Origin: an uncultured Granulosicoccaceae bacterium
Lineage (GTDB): Bacteria > Pseudomonadota > Gammaproteobacteria > Granulosicoccales > Granulosicoccaceae
Direction: 5' to 3'
Length of the DNA stretch: 33,767 nt
Assembly (NCBI GenBank): GCA_937951215.1
Contig: CALFCE010000178.1
Span: 1-33,767, forward strand
Both the position numbers and the translations under genes were made by a program. The notes under the pieces were generated by a model. That model was not told where the DNA came from. It saw only the letters and a program-made list of their open reading frames with translations, and did not search any database. Every line of letters starts with the position of its first letter. Within the stretch, counting starts at the first letter, position 1. Shown here in pieces: positions 1 through 9,692 of the stretch.

Positions 1-1314
1 GTGGTGATTGGGTATGGCACAATCAATGGACGACTGGTTTTCGCTTTCAGCCAGGACTTCACTGTACTGGGTGGGTCACTGTCGGCAGCTCATGCTCGAA
101 AAATCTGTAAAGTGATGGACAAGGCGATGCTGGCCGGAGCACCCCTTATTGGTTTGAATGACTCGGGTGGGGCGCGTATCCAGGAAGGTGTTGACTCACT
201 CGCAGGGTATGCAGATGTGTTTCAGAAAAACGTGCTCGCCTCCGGCGTGATTCCGCAAATATCGATGATTATGGGGCCCTGCGCAGGTGGCGCGGTTTAT
301 TCACCTGCTATGACTGACTTTATTTTTATGGTGAAAGACAGCTCCTACATGTTCGTCACCGGCCCGGAAGTCGTCAAGACCGTCACCCATGAAGAAGTGA
401 CACAAGAGCAACTCGGTGGCGCCGTGACGCACACCACCAAATCGAGTGTGGCCGATGGTGCATTTGAAGATGATATCGATGCATTGCTGCAGTTGCGTCG
501 GTTTATGGATTTTTTGCCGGCCAGTAATCGCGAGAAAGCACCTGTCAGGGAACACTTTGATCGTATCGATCGCAGCGAGCCATCGCTGGCAACACTGGTT
601 CCTGAAAACCCCAACCTCCCCTATGACATAAAGGAACTGATTGTCAAAGTGGTTGATGAAGGCGACTTCTTTGAACTGCAAGCTGGCTATGCTGCCAACA
701 TTGTGATCGGTTTCGGCCGCATGCAAGGTGAAACCGTTGGTTTTGTCGCCAATCAGCCGATGGTCCTGGCAGGCTGTCTCGATATCGCCTCCAGTCGCAA
801 GGCGGCGCGATTCGTGCGCTTTTGCGACGCCTTTAATATCCCGATAATCACCTTTGTTGATGTGCCAGGATTTCTGCCAGGTACCAGCCAGGAATACGGA
901 GGCATCATCAAACACGGCGCCAAGTTACTGTTCGCTTACGCCGAAGCTACTGTCCCCAAAATTACTGTTATCACTCGAAAAGCCTATGGGGGGGCATACG
1001 ATGTGATGTCATCCAAGCACCTTCGTGGAGACCTCAACTATGCCTGGCCTTCGGCCGAGATCGCCGTTATGGGTCCAAAAGGGGCTGTCGAAATCATTTT
1101 TCGCGCAGACCGTGACAACGCAGAACGCATAGAAGAACGTACAGAGGAATATCGCAGAAAATTTGCCAACCCGTTTGTAGCAGGTGCGCGAGGGTTTATC
1201 GACGATGTCATCAATCCTGCCGACACGCGCAAACACCTGTGCCGTGATTTGGCGATGCTGAGGAACAAGAATCTTGAAAACCCGTGGAAAAAACACGACA
1301 ACATCCCTCTCTGA
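1..1314 (+). CDS. pccB: Propionyl-CoA carboxylase beta subunit (5' partial)
   Basis: Carboxyltransferase subunit of cytosolic propionyl-CoA carboxylase; it moves the carboxyl group from biotin to propionyl-CoA, giving methylmalonyl-CoA. The visible 437 residues contain both crotonase-like halves. The first oxyanion-hole region reads [13 protein letters not shown] and the second [18 protein letters not shown]. The Asp directly after GGAY is, from family knowledge, typical of propionyl- rather than acetyl-CoA-specific enzymes. Family members are about 510 residues and start some 70 residues earlier, so the GTG at base 1 is an internal codon and the true start lies outside the window. The gene heads a same-strand run with the aminotransferase, the alpha subunit and the epimerase, which fixes the pathway. 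The C-terminus is complete, ending at TGA 1312-1314. Confidence 0.95.
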   Translation: MVIGYGTINGRLVFAFSQDFTVLGGSLSAAHARKICKVMDKAMLAGAPLIGLNDSGGARIQEGVDSLAGYADVFQKNVLASGVIPQISMIMGPCAGGAVYSPAMTDFIFMVKDSSYMFVTGPEVVKTVTHEEVTQEQLGGAVTHTTKSSVADGAFEDDIDALLQLRRFMDFLPASNREKAPVREHFDRIDRSEPSLATLVPENPNLPYDIKELIVKVVDEGDFFELQAGYAANIVIGFGRMQGETVGFVANQPMVLAGCLDIASSRKAARFVRFCDAFNIPIITFVDVPGFLPGTSQEYGGIIKHGAKLLFAYAEATVPKITVITRKAYGGAYDVMSSKHLRGDLNYAWPSAEIAVMGPKGAVEIIFRADRDNAERIEERTEEYRRKFANPFVAGARGFIDDVINPADTRKHLCRDLAMLRNKNLENPWKKHDNIPL

Positions 1315-1378
1315 CCACGCCGATTTTTGCGATCAGATTAATTGTCGACACTAACCTTGAGCAACGCGGGGAATCGTA

Positions 1379-2641
1379 TTGAAAGCTCTTGATACAGATC
1401 GGGTAAGGACACTTTTCCCAGCGTTCGATTTACCTGCCAACGCCGACAACCCCGGTTCGTCGTGGGCTTTTTTCGAAAACGCCGGCGGCACATTTGCGGC
1501 GCGCCCTGTAGTTGAACGCCTGCATCGATTTTACAGTGACTGCAAAGTACAGCCCTATGGTCACTCACCCATGCAAAAGCTGGCAGGTGAGATGATGGAT
1601 GAAGGCCGCCAGGCTGTTGCCTCCATACTCAACGTAGCACCGCAAAATTTATTACTGGGCCCGTCCACCACGCAAAACTTCAATACACTCGCCACAGCAT
1701 TTACCTCACGGCTACAACCCGGCGATGAGGTAATTGTTTCGGAACAAGATCATGAAGCCAATATCGGTGCATGGGTGCGCGCCACAGAAATCAGTGGGGC
1801 CAGCTGTCATTTCTGGCAGGTCGATCCAGTTAGCGGTGAACTATCAATAGATGATCTGGAAAAATTACTGAACGCGAAAACCCGTCTGGTGGCCGTCACG
1901 CATAGCTCCAACATCATTGGCAGTATCAACCCCCTGAAGCAGATTTCTGCACTGGTACATGACGCTGGCGCTTTTTTGGTCGCAGACGGCGTTTCTTATG
2001 CACCACATGGCTTACCCGACATTACAGATCTTGGTGTCGATGCCTACTGTTTCAGCGCCTATAAAACTTATGCAACCCATTTGGGCATTATGTACACCAC
2101 CGACGAAATGGCACAGACTCTGGCTCCGCAATGCCACTACTTCAATATAGGCAAATCGACTTCCAACTTTGATGCCGCCGGCCCGGATCACGCGTCGATT
2201 GCTGCTATCGGTGGTCTGGGCGAATATTTCACTCAATTACACCAACTCCATGACGGGGATTCGTCATTGTCTCTGGCAGACAAAGCCCGCCAATGCAGCT
2301 CGGCAATGCAAACTCACGAACACCAGCTGCTAAAACCCTTGCTAAACCTGCTGGAAGAAAAGGACGTCAGAATTTTTGGGTCGAAGGTTTGCTCGGATGA
2401 GCGGGAAGCCAACGTTGCACTGACCTGTGGCAGTATCACTTCAACGCAGCTCAACAAGCGGCTGGCAGAACATCAAATCGCAGCAGGCAATGGCGACTTC
2501 TACGCCCCACGGGTGCTTAAACGGATGGGGATTGAAAACTTGAACGATGGTGTGCTACGGCTCAGCTTTGCACATTACAACAGTATCGACGATATCAACC
2601 AACTTTGCACCGCACTGGATGAGATTTTGCCCAAGGCCTGA
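1379..2641 (+). CDS. Class V aminotransferase / cysteine-desulfurase-like protein
   Basis: PLP-dependent fold-type I enzyme of 420 residues. The PLP lysine is probably K229 in FSAYKTYATHLGIMY, and the cofactor aspartate D203 in VADGVSYAPH; HSSNIIGSINPLKQI is a typical class V segment. It resembles the cysteine-desulfurase-like (SufS/CsdA-related, VC1184-type) group, but I cannot identify a confident catalytic cysteine loop, so sulfur transfer is unproven. It starts at TTG 1379 with GCGGGGAA at 1366-1373 as a well-placed ribosome site. It lies 64 bp after pccB and 45 bp before pccA, so it is probably co-transcribed with the carboxylase subunits although it has no known step in that pathway. 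Another class V activity (kynureninase-like, selenocysteine lyase-like) is possible. Confidence 0.8.
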   Translation: MKALDTDRVRTLFPAFDLPANADNPGSSWAFFENAGGTFAARPVVERLHRFYSDCKVQPYGHSPMQKLAGEMMDEGRQAVASILNVAPQNLLLGPSTTQNFNTLATAFTSRLQPGDEVIVSEQDHEANIGAWVRATEISGASCHFWQVDPVSGELSIDDLEKLLNAKTRLVAVTHSSNIIGSINPLKQISALVHDAGAFLVADGVSYAPHGLPDITDLGVDAYCFSAYKTYATHLGIMYTTDEMAQTLAPQCHYFNIGKSTSNFDAAGPDHASIAAIGGLGEYFTQLHQLHDGDSSLSLADKARQCSSAMQTHEHQLLKPLLNLLEEKDVRIFGSKVCSDEREANVALTCGSITSTQLNKRLAEHQIAAGNGDFYAPRVLKRMGIENLNDGVLRLSFAHYNSIDDINQLCTALDEILPKA

Positions 2642-2686
2642 TATGCAAGCGGACATTTCAACGAAAAACAACAACCCTGATACCCC

Positions 2687-4720
2687 ATGAGCGCAATCGA
2701 TAAAATTCTGATCGCCAATCGAGGCGAAATTGCCTGCCGAATAATCCGCACTGCAAAACGACTGGGGATTTCGACGGTAGCGGTTTACTCTGAAGCCGAC
2801 CGGCATTCCCTGCATGTGTCCATGGCTGATGAAGCAGTCTGTATCGGGCCTGCTGCCTCTGCGGAGAGTTATCTTGTCATTGAAAACATTTTGCAGGCCT
2901 GCCAGCAGACGGGAGCAAAAGCCGTTCACCCGGGATTCGGGTTTTTATCTGAAAACGCCGCCTTTGCCGCTGCACTTGAGAAAAACGGTCTGGTTTTTAT
3001 CGGGCCGGGGATTCATGCCATCGAGATCATGGGTGACAAGATCGAGTCCAAAAAGCTCGCAGCCAGCAGCGGGGTCAACACGGTTCCCGGCCACCCTGAT
3101 GCACTGGATAGCCCGCAACAGGCTTTGACAATTGCGACCGAAATTGGATGCCCGGTGATGCTCAAAGCCTCAGCAGGTGGTGGTGGCAAGGGCATGCGAA
3201 TCGCGTGGACACTGGATGATGTAGCCGATAATTTTGTCAGCGCTCAAAATGAGGCACGCAGTGCATTCGGCGATGATCGCGTGTTCGTTGAGAAGTTTAT
3301 AGAACAACCACGCCACATTGAAATTCAGATTCTGGCTGATAAACACGGTAACTGCCTGGCTCTCGGTGAACGAGAATGTTCAATACAGCGACGGCATCAA
3401 AAGGTATTGGAAGAAGCGCCGTCTCCGTTTGTCGATGAGCAGACCCGCAAAGCCATGAGCGAACAAGCAGTCGCCCTTGCCAAAGCTGTCGACTACCACT
3501 CCGCTGGCACAGTTGAATTTATTGTCGACAAGGATCGTAACTTCTACTTCCTGGAGATGAACACTCGTTTGCAGGTTGAACATCCGGTGACCGAATTTGT
3601 CACCGGGCTTGATCTGGTGGAGCAAATGATCAATATCGCGGCAGGCGAGCCGCTGGCATTGCAACAAAGTGATGTAAAAATGACGGGATGGGCATTGGAA
3701 GCCCGGGTATATGCCGAAGACCCGGACCGCAACTTCATGCCGTCTATCGGGAGACTGACTCGATACCAGCCGCCTCTTCAAACTGACACAGTCAGAGTTG
3801 ATACCGGCGTCAGTGAAGGCGGTGAAATCAGCATGTACTACGACCCGATGATCGCCAAACTTGTTACCTATGGCGATACCCGAGAGCAAGCTGTCGAAGA
3901 AATGAACCGCGCGCTGGATGCCTACGCGATTCGTGGTGTCAGCCACAATATTCCTTTTTTATCAGCGCTGGTGAATCACCCGGCGTTCAAAGCGGGAGAT
4001 CTGACCACAGGTTTTATTGATCAATACTACCCGGACGGTTTCGACAGCAGCCATATTGAGGAAGAGTCAGTCAGTGAATCTGTGGCACTCGCAGCCTTCG
4101 CCCACGCTGTACAGCGCAGGAGGGGCACCAGTACGCAAAGCCAATTAATGCCGCCGGGCACGCACTCCTCTGGCGATACAAAACCTGACGGACAAGAAGC
4201 CGGTACAAGCTATATCGTTGTTGTTGGCCAATCACATTATCCAGTGCATGTATTGTTCTCACCGACTGATACGGCGACTATTACCGTGGGTGTCAAAACC
4301 TTTGTCATCAGTTCAAGTTGGAAACCGGGTCAATTGTTGATGCACTACTCAAACGGAGATAGCGGCAAGAATTGCACGGCTCAGATAGATCTGCCAGACG
4401 CGGCGATTCAAGTAACAAGAAACGGCCATTCTGTGCGCACTCAAGTGCTCAGACCGCGGGTCGCTGATTTGAGAAAGCTGATGCCGGAGAAAAAGCCGCC
4501 AGATATGTCGCGTTTCCTTCTCTCACCTATGCCTGGACTGTTGATTAAAGTGTCAGTTGCCGTAGGTGACGAGGTCAAGGCAGGTCAGGAGCTCGCTGTT
4601 GTAGAGGCGATGAAAATGGAAAATGTACTCACGGCTGATCAGGATGCCATTGTCAGTGAAATTCCATGCGAAGCGGGATCGAGCCTTGATGTGGATCAAG
4701 TCATTATTGAGTTCGAATAA
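2687..4720 (+). CDS. pccA: Propionyl-CoA carboxylase alpha subunit (biotin carboxylase + biotin carrier)
   Basis: The 677-residue biotin-containing subunit carboxylates its own biotin with ATP and bicarbonate and passes the carboxyl group to PccB. The biotin carboxylase domain fills roughly residues 1-450: KILIANRGEIACRI at the N-terminus, the glycine-rich ATP loop ASAGGGGKGMRIAW, then ERECSIQRRHQKVLEEAPS and FLEMNTRLQVEHPVTE. A less conserved region at about 460-600 should be the BT domain that docks to the beta subunit. The C-terminal biotinyl domain has EAMKMEN with biotinyl-lysine K643. PRVADLRKLMPEKKPPDMS before that domain is typical of proteobacterial PccA. I see no clear Shine-Dalgarno before ATG 2687, which suggests coupling to the gene upstream. 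The epimerase follows after 31 bp. Confidence 0.95.
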   Translation: MSAIDKILIANRGEIACRIIRTAKRLGISTVAVYSEADRHSLHVSMADEAVCIGPAASAESYLVIENILQACQQTGAKAVHPGFGFLSENAAFAAALEKNGLVFIGPGIHAIEIMGDKIESKKLAASSGVNTVPGHPDALDSPQQALTIATEIGCPVMLKASAGGGGKGMRIAWTLDDVADNFVSAQNEARSAFGDDRVFVEKFIEQPRHIEIQILADKHGNCLALGERECSIQRRHQKVLEEAPSPFVDEQTRKAMSEQAVALAKAVDYHSAGTVEFIVDKDRNFYFLEMNTRLQVEHPVTEFVTGLDLVEQMINIAAGEPLALQQSDVKMTGWALEARVYAEDPDRNFMPSIGRLTRYQPPLQTDTVRVDTGVSEGGEISMYYDPMIAKLVTYGDTREQAVEEMNRALDAYAIRGVSHNIPFLSALVNHPAFKAGDLTTGFIDQYYPDGFDSSHIEEESVSESVALAAFAHAVQRRRGTSTQSQLMPPGTHSSGDTKPDGQEAGTSYIVVVGQSHYPVHVLFSPTDTATITVGVKTFVISSSWKPGQLLMHYSNGDSGKNCTAQIDLPDAAIQVTRNGHSVRTQVLRPRVADLRKLMPEKKPPDMSRFLLSPMPGLLIKVSVAVGDEVKAGQELAVVEAMKMENVLTADQDAIVSEIPCEAGSSLDVDQVIIEFE

Positions 4721-4751
4721 ACATTACTGATAACAGCCGGGGCATTTCACC

Positions 4752-5180
4752 ATGATCGGTAATTTGAATCACGTCGCTATCGCGGTGCCAGATCTGGACG
4801 CAGCGGCAGAGACCTACAAAAACACACTGGGCGCCAAGGTGTCCGGGAAGCAGGATCTACCCGAGCACGGCGTCACTGTAGTCTTTGTTGAGCTGCCAAA
4901 CAGCAAAATAGAACTGCTCCACCCGCTAGGGCAAAACTCACCGATAGCCAGTTTTCTTGAGAAGCAACCCTCCGGTGGAATCCACCATATTTGCTACGAG
5001 GTCGACAACATATTGCAGGCCCGTGATCAGCTTGTTGCGACCGGGGCCAGAGTGTTGGGAGAGGGTGAGCCCAAAATCGGTGCCCATGGGAATCCGGTGC
5101 TGTTTCTTCATCCGAAAGATTTCTGTGGGACGCTGATTGAACTCGAACACGTTGGAGCAGCACTGCAACAACAGCTGTAA
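4752..5180 (+). CDS. mce: Methylmalonyl-CoA epimerase
   Basis: This 142-residue glyoxalase/VOC-fold enzyme interconverts (S)- and (R)-methylmalonyl-CoA, linking the carboxylase to the mutase. It has the two expected beta-alpha-beta-beta-beta modules. Likely metal ligands are H7 (LNHVAIAVPDL), a histidine in GGIHHICYEV (H78/H79) and E130 in TLIELEHV. Length is normal for bacterial epimerases. GGGGCA sits about 10 bases upstream of the ATG as a plausible ribosome site. It is the last gene of the pcc run; the next 383 bp are non-coding. Its mutase partners are encoded near 23.8 kb in the same window. Confidence 0.93.
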   Translation: MIGNLNHVAIAVPDLDAAAETYKNTLGAKVSGKQDLPEHGVTVVFVELPNSKIELLHPLGQNSPIASFLEKQPSGGIHHICYEVDNILQARDQLVATGARVLGEGEPKIGAHGNPVLFLHPKDFCGTLIELEHVGAALQQQL

Positions 5181-5235
5181 CAGCCTTGTCCATTGCAGGT
5201 CAGCTGCAGCACCACTCATAACCTGTCTTCCCTGT

Positions 5236-5335
5236 TTTCTTGCTATCGCCTGGTGCTTCTTGGTATCGCTTGGTGCTTCTTGCTATCGCTTGGGGTTTCC
5301 CGCTGTAGCTTGAGGTTTCTTGCGGTAGCTGGGGG
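5236..5335. repeat. Five imperfect 20-bp tandem repeats
   Basis: Five head-to-tail copies of a unit close to CTTCTTGCTATCGCTTGGGG, at 5236-5255, 5256-5275, 5276-5295, 5296-5315 and 5316-5335, with no length change between copies. Copies 1-3 are the most alike; 4 and 5 diverge. The tract lies in the gap between mce and the secreted propeller/malectin gene. Confidence 0.85.
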
Positions 5336-5399
5336 GTTTGCCATCCAGGCACCCTCGCCACCACCCGCGTTTACCCCTGAGTCTGTGTCCCGTTTCGCA

Positions 5400-5411
5400 T
5401 AATCATGATTA
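5400..5411. promoter_or_regulatory. Perfect 12-bp palindrome TAATCATGATTA
   Basis: A perfect twofold-symmetric site about 150 bp upstream of the GTG at 5564. Its AT-rich symmetry would suit a dimeric regulator, but only one copy is seen and a 12-bp palindrome can occur by chance. Confidence 0.25.
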
Positions 5412-5563
5412 AACGGCTGTACCGCTGTACTCCTGTGCACCCACCCCCATCTCTGCATTTACCTTTTTGAAGCTCGTTACAAAGCGTGTCTTGTCTCGTT
5501 GATGACTTATAAGCGGTAAGTTTATCGTGCGCTCCTGAAAACCTGTCCATCCGGAGCAGAACC

Positions 5564-8500
5564 GTGAAAGTGAAAGAGTTCGCAGAAAATTCTACCACTT
5601 ACGGGCGCCGCACCTACGAACAGCCAACAGCGAAAAATAACCGCTTTTGGCATTCAATCGTAGCTGTCGCTCTCATAGTGTTTATCATGTTGCTATCGTC
5701 GCAAACGAAGGCCGATTCCCAAGGCACTGCGGCGGGTTTGAACATCAGTCATTTGACACTGGATTTTGGCGAAGTAGCGATCGGCAGCCTGTCCGAAAGA
5801 AAAGTTGTCCTGAGCAATGTCTCGGAGAATGCGTCCAGTCAGAAAAACTCTGGTGTCATCACGGTCAACTCTCTTTTTCTGGATGAAATGGATGAGCTCA
5901 GCTACGCCACCGATATCTCGCCACCATTTGAAATCTATCCGGGTGACAGTCGCACCGTTACCGTTAAATTTTCCCCACCAAAAACCGGCAAGCTACCAGG
6001 CTCGCTGCACATCTCTCACGATGGCAAGGTCGGCACGGCAGTGGTTCATTTATCCGGCACCGGCATAGATCCGGATGTAGCTAACGAACAAAGCCGCATT
6101 CCAGCGCTGGCAAGCCGCATGGCACCCGCATTTGGCAAGGGGTTTTTGAACGGAGTCGGTTCGATCACACCCACCACATTGCAGTTCGGTCCGGACGGCA
6201 GACTTTACGTTGCTGAAATCACCGGCACTATCAGAATCATGACGATTCAGCGTAACGCCGCCAACCAGTACGTTGTGATCAATACAGAAATCGTTGATCT
6301 GATCAAGAACATCCAGAACCACGATGACAATGGCGTAGTCAACAACTCACTTAACAGCCGTCTGGTAACCGGGATGCTGGTAGCCGGTACTGCAAGCAAC
6401 CCGGTGATCTATGTCGGATCAGGCGACCCGCGAATTGGCGGTGGTGCCAGCGGCGCTATAACCGGTCTTGACACCAACTCCACCATTATCAGCCGACTGA
6501 CCAAAAACGGTGCAGCTTGGGTAAAACAGGATCTGGTTCGCGGCCTGCCACGATCATCTGAAAACCACAATTCAAACGGTATGGCCTTGAGTCTGGACGG
6601 AACTCGCCTGTTTGTCGCAATGGGCGGAAATACCAACAAAGGCGCACCCTCAAACAACTTTGCAATGCTCCCTGAATATGCGCTGAGTGCTGCGATTCTC
6701 GAGATCAATATCGCTCAGATTGGAAACTCTACTTACGACCTGCCTACACTGGACGACGAACAACGGCCCGGAAGTGTTGACGCCAACGATCCATTCGGTG
6801 GCAATCGCGGCAAAAACCAGGCGAAGATAGTTCCAGGCGGCCCGGTCCAGGTTTACGCACCGGGATTCCGCAATCCCTACGACATCATCATCATGCAAAA
6901 CGGAAAGATGTTTACCTGGGACAACGGCCCCAACGCCGGCTGGGGTGGTTTGCCAGTCAACCATGGCCCGCAAGGTAATTGCAGCAACGCCGTCAGTGAG
7001 GCGGGGCTGACTATCTATGACAGTCTTCATTTTATCCCCGGTCGCGGTTATTACGGTGGCCATCCAAATCCAACTCGCGGTAATCGAGCCAACACATTCA
7101 ACAACACAATTCCGCAATCACCCGTGCCGTTCGCAAACCCGGTCGAGTGTGACTATCGCGGGTCTCATGGCCCATCCAGCGCCAAACATCCGCTGGATAC
7201 TTCGCTGCTAGCGATCCCTCCCTCAACCAACGGCATTGATGAATATACCGCCAGCAACTTCGGTGGGGCCATGCGTGGCAACTTGCTGGCAGCCGCTTTG
7301 GATAACAACATTTATCGCGTGCAATTCGACGGTAGTGGTACTGCAGCAAGTGCCCACAACATCATCTTTTCCAACGTCGACCAAAAGCCACTCGATATCA
7401 CGACTCAAAGTGATGGAGAAGTCTTTCCGGGCACCATCTGGGTTGCTGATTTTTCAGGACAAAGCATCGTTGTTTTCGAACCAGCTGACTATCAGGGCAC
7501 AGTGATCAATACCTGCCAAACGGGCAACCCCGGCGCTGATGCCGATCAGGACGGGTATACCAATGCAGACGAAAACGCCAACGGCACCGATCCCTGTTCA
7601 GCTGCTGACTTGCCTTCAGATTCTGATTTGGATTACCTGTCAGATCTGATCGACCCTGATGACGACAACGACGGCATTAATGACCTGCAAGACCCCTTTC
7701 CGATTGACGAGTTCAATGGTCTTTCCACTTCGTTGGGGGTCAGTCTTGATTGGGAAAATGACAGTGCGCCAGCAGGTTACATCGCGAATCTCGGCTTCTC
7801 GGGCCTGATGAATAATGGCAGTACAGACTATCTGCAGCAATTCGATCTGGACAACATGACGATTAGCGGAGCTGCTGGTGTTGTCACTATCGACAACGTT
7901 CCGTCCGGAGACGCCTTCGGCGACTTCAATACACAGGAATACGCATTCCAGTTTGGCGTTAATGTTACCTCCGCAAGCCCGGTCTTCAGAGCAAGGACAC
8001 GGGTACTCGCACCGTTTGCCGGCATAACGCCGATGTTGCATCAATCCATCGGGCTGTTTATCGGCAACGGCAACCAGGACAACTACATCAAACTGGTTGT
8101 CACCGCTGAACAACCTGCCGGAGGCATTTTGTTAGCTCGCGAACAAAACGGATTAATGGATTCAATACAGACTCTGCCTGCCCCGGTATTCGCTGCTGAA
8201 TGGGTGGATCTGATTCTGCAAGTAGATCCGTCCACTGCAACTGTTACCGCATTTTTTGAAACCGGAGACGGCCCACTGCTGCCTGCCGGGCAAGCGATAC
8301 AATTTCCGGCTGGCTGGCTGACCGCAAACACCGGTCTCGCGGTAGGTATTATCTCCACTTCCTATGCCGCGCAACCCTTCACCGCGACCTGGGATTCAAT
8401 TGAGGTCTTGCCGATGCTGTCAGACGGCCCCAATCAGGCACCCGTGATTACGCTGTCCCCGACCGACATTGCCTTGACCGGTGTTGTTAAAACCATCAGC

Positions 8501-9199
8501 GCAAGCGTGAACGATGATGGCCTGCCAGGCACTGCAGTTAACTCGTTGTGGAGTCAGGTTTCAGGACCGGCCGCTGTGACCATTAATAGTCCGGCTTCCG
8601 CCACCAGCTCATTCGTCTTCCCGCAGGCGGGTAATTACACGTTAATGCTTTCCGCCGATGATGGTGAATTTATTAGCTCTGAAACCATCACCGTAGACGT
8701 GACAACCGCCACAGCAGGCACTGTTGTCAAACGCATTAATGCCGGCGGGCCACTCCTTACCGATGGCACCGGTGCGTGGGCAGCTGATGGTGGCGGATCG
8801 ACACTCAGTAACACAGGCTTTATCCACTCTACCGCCAACCCTGTAGACACCAGCGCCTTGCCATTCCCGGTCCCGGCACAACTGTTCCAGACACATCGCT
8901 GGGACTTGCCGCAAGCACCTGCTCTCGGGTACCAGATCCCGGTCACTCCCGGCAACTACGAGGTCAGACTCTACTTTGCTGAAACCTGGGACGGCGCTAT
9001 GGGTAACAATCTGCGTGTGTTCGGGGTCAATGTCGAAGGACAAGTGCTCAGCAATATTGATGTCTTTGCCGAAGTCGGCGCGGATACGGCCTTGATGAAA
9101 TCTTTTGTCGTCAACAGTGACAACACGCTGAACATCGACTTCAGTCATCAGATTGAAAACCCGTCTATCAAGGGCATCGAGATTATTCCAATACCCTAG
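5564..9199 (+). CDS. Secreted multidomain protein: Hydin-like domain, sugar-dehydrogenase-like propeller, TSP3, PKD-like, malectin
   Basis: A 1211-residue exported protein. A long basic N-terminus leads to a hydrophobic stretch (residues 28-46) and a likely signal-peptidase site after A50 (QTKA/DS). Then come an ASPM/SPD-2/Hydin-like Ig domain (about 59-168, opening LTLDFGEVAIGS), a glucose/sorbosone-dehydrogenase-like beta-propeller (about 175-645; FGPDGRLYVAE, YAPGFRNPYDIIIM), Asp-rich thrombospondin-3-like calcium sites (655-715; DADQDGYTNADE, DDDNDGINDLQDPF), a laminin-G-like sandwich (about 717-949), a PKD/cadherin-like domain (about 955-1047) and a malectin-like carbohydrate-binding domain (about 1054-1211). 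I infer binding or oxidation of extracellular saccharides; enzyme activity is not shown. The start is GTG. The neighbour at 9707 shares the last two domain types and nearly identical DNA. Confidence 0.85.
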   Translation: MKVKEFAENSTTYGRRTYEQPTAKNNRFWHSIVAVALIVFIMLLSSQTKADSQGTAAGLNISHLTLDFGEVAIGSLSERKVVLSNVSENASSQKNSGVITVNSLFLDEMDELSYATDISPPFEIYPGDSRTVTVKFSPPKTGKLPGSLHISHDGKVGTAVVHLSGTGIDPDVANEQSRIPALASRMAPAFGKGFLNGVGSITPTTLQFGPDGRLYVAEITGTIRIMTIQRNAANQYVVINTEIVDLIKNIQNHDDNGVVNNSLNSRLVTGMLVAGTASNPVIYVGSGDPRIGGGASGAITGLDTNSTIISRLTKNGAAWVKQDLVRGLPRSSENHNSNGMALSLDGTRLFVAMGGNTNKGAPSNNFAMLPEYALSAAILEINIAQIGNSTYDLPTLDDEQRPGSVDANDPFGGNRGKNQAKIVPGGPVQVYAPGFRNPYDIIIMQNGKMFTWDNGPNAGWGGLPVNHGPQGNCSNAVSEAGLTIYDSLHFIPGRGYYGGHPNPTRGNRANTFNNTIPQSPVPFANPVECDYRGSHGPSSAKHPLDTSLLAIPPSTNGIDEYTASNFGGAMRGNLLAAALDNNIYRVQFDGSGTAASAHNIIFSNVDQKPLDITTQSDGEVFPGTIWVADFSGQSIVVFEPADYQGTVINTCQTGNPGADADQDGYTNADENANGTDPCSAADLPSDSDLDYLSDLIDPDDDNDGINDLQDPFPIDEFNGLSTSLGVSLDWENDSAPAGYIANLGFSGLMNNGSTDYLQQFDLDNMTISGAAGVVTIDNVPSGDAFGDFNTQEYAFQFGVNVTSASPVFRARTRVLAPFAGITPMLHQSIGLFIGNGNQDNYIKLVVTAEQPAGGILLAREQNGLMDSIQTLPAPVFAAEWVDLILQVDPSTATVTAFFETGDGPLLPAGQAIQFPAGWLTANTGLAVGIISTSYAAQPFTATWDSIEVLPMLSDGPNQAPVITLSPTDIALTGVVKTISASVNDDGLPGTAVNSLWSQVSGPAAVTINSPASATSSFVFPQAGNYTLMLSADDGEFISSETITVDVTTATAGTVVKRINAGGPLLTDGTGAWAADGGGSTLSNTGFIHSTANPVDTSALPFPVPAQLFQTHRWDLPQAPALGYQIPVTPGNYEVRLYFAETWDGAMGNNLRVFGVNVEGQVLSNIDVFAEVGADTALMKSFVVNSDNTLNIDFSHQIENPSIKGIEIIPIP
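8930..9186 (+). repeat. Malectin-domain DNA repeat, copy A
   Basis: A 257-bp segment encoding the second half of the malectin-like domain. It aligns without gaps to copy B (11195-11451) with about 7 differences by my hand count, all in synonymous third positions, and to copy C (11978-12234) with about 33 differences. Confidence 0.9.
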
Positions 9200-9239
9200 G
9201 CGGTCTCAAAAAAAAACGTCCCCGAGCACAGGCTACCGG

Positions 9240-9270
9240 GCAAAGCTTCATCAGGGAGATGAAGCTTTGC
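9240..9270 (+). terminator. Perfect 13-bp stem-loop after the propeller/malectin gene
   Basis: Arms GCAAAGCTTCATC (9240-9252) and GATGAAGCTTTGC (9258-9270) pair perfectly around the 5-nt loop AGGGA, 40 bp past the stop codon. There is no T-run after the stem on the + strand, so it is not a classical intrinsic terminator. It could stabilise the mRNA 3' end or halt transcription with help. The A9 run upstream would give a distant U-run only on the opposite strand. Confidence 0.45.
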
Positions 9271-9692
9271 TGGTCACAGCAAGGCTCACCCAGAAACCTG
9301 GTTTAGAGCGCCAACCTATCCAGTAATTTCATCTCTGCACCACACGATTATTTGACCAGGCAGTCGATACAGCTGCTAAAAACTCTGCTTCGTAAGCACT
9401 GCTCCACCATATCACTCCACCCGCAAATCCAAGGCGGCTAAGTGGCGAAACTCAGCAAGGGTGAAAAAGCCTTTCTTTAAATTCTTAGATCGATCTGGTT
9501 TGATTGTCTGTTCTGACACAGTGAAAGTTAGCCTCCCCTCCTTCACCATTTTCTCACTGCATAGGCTTTATAAAGTAAATTACCGAACGCTTACGATGTG
9601 GAGCACTTAACACACGACTGCATTGCTTGTAGAAGGCCGTCACAGCCAAAAATAAAATCGGCTGGCATGATTTTTAGCAAAGGAATTGACAC

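Larger units (their letters stand above)
5181..5563. other. 383-bp intergenic region
   Basis: No credible gene. It holds five 20-bp direct repeats (5236-5335), a perfect 12-bp palindrome (5400-5411) and presumably the promoter of the next gene, for which I find no good -35/-10 pair. Short open frames across the repeats have repeat-driven composition and no family features. A purine-rich CCGGAGCAG at 5551-5559 is the probable ribosome site for the GTG at 5564. Confidence 0.6.

Noticed and set aside
1-3. GTG at base 1 as the true pccB start
   Set aside because: Family proteins start about 70 residues earlier, and the frame is open to the window edge.
5193-5458. Short frames over the 20-bp tandem repeats
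   Set aside because: Their composition follows the repeat, there is no ribosome site, and frames are open on both strands.
9487-9496. 10-bp palindrome AGATCGATCT
   Set aside because: Too short and isolated to support a function.
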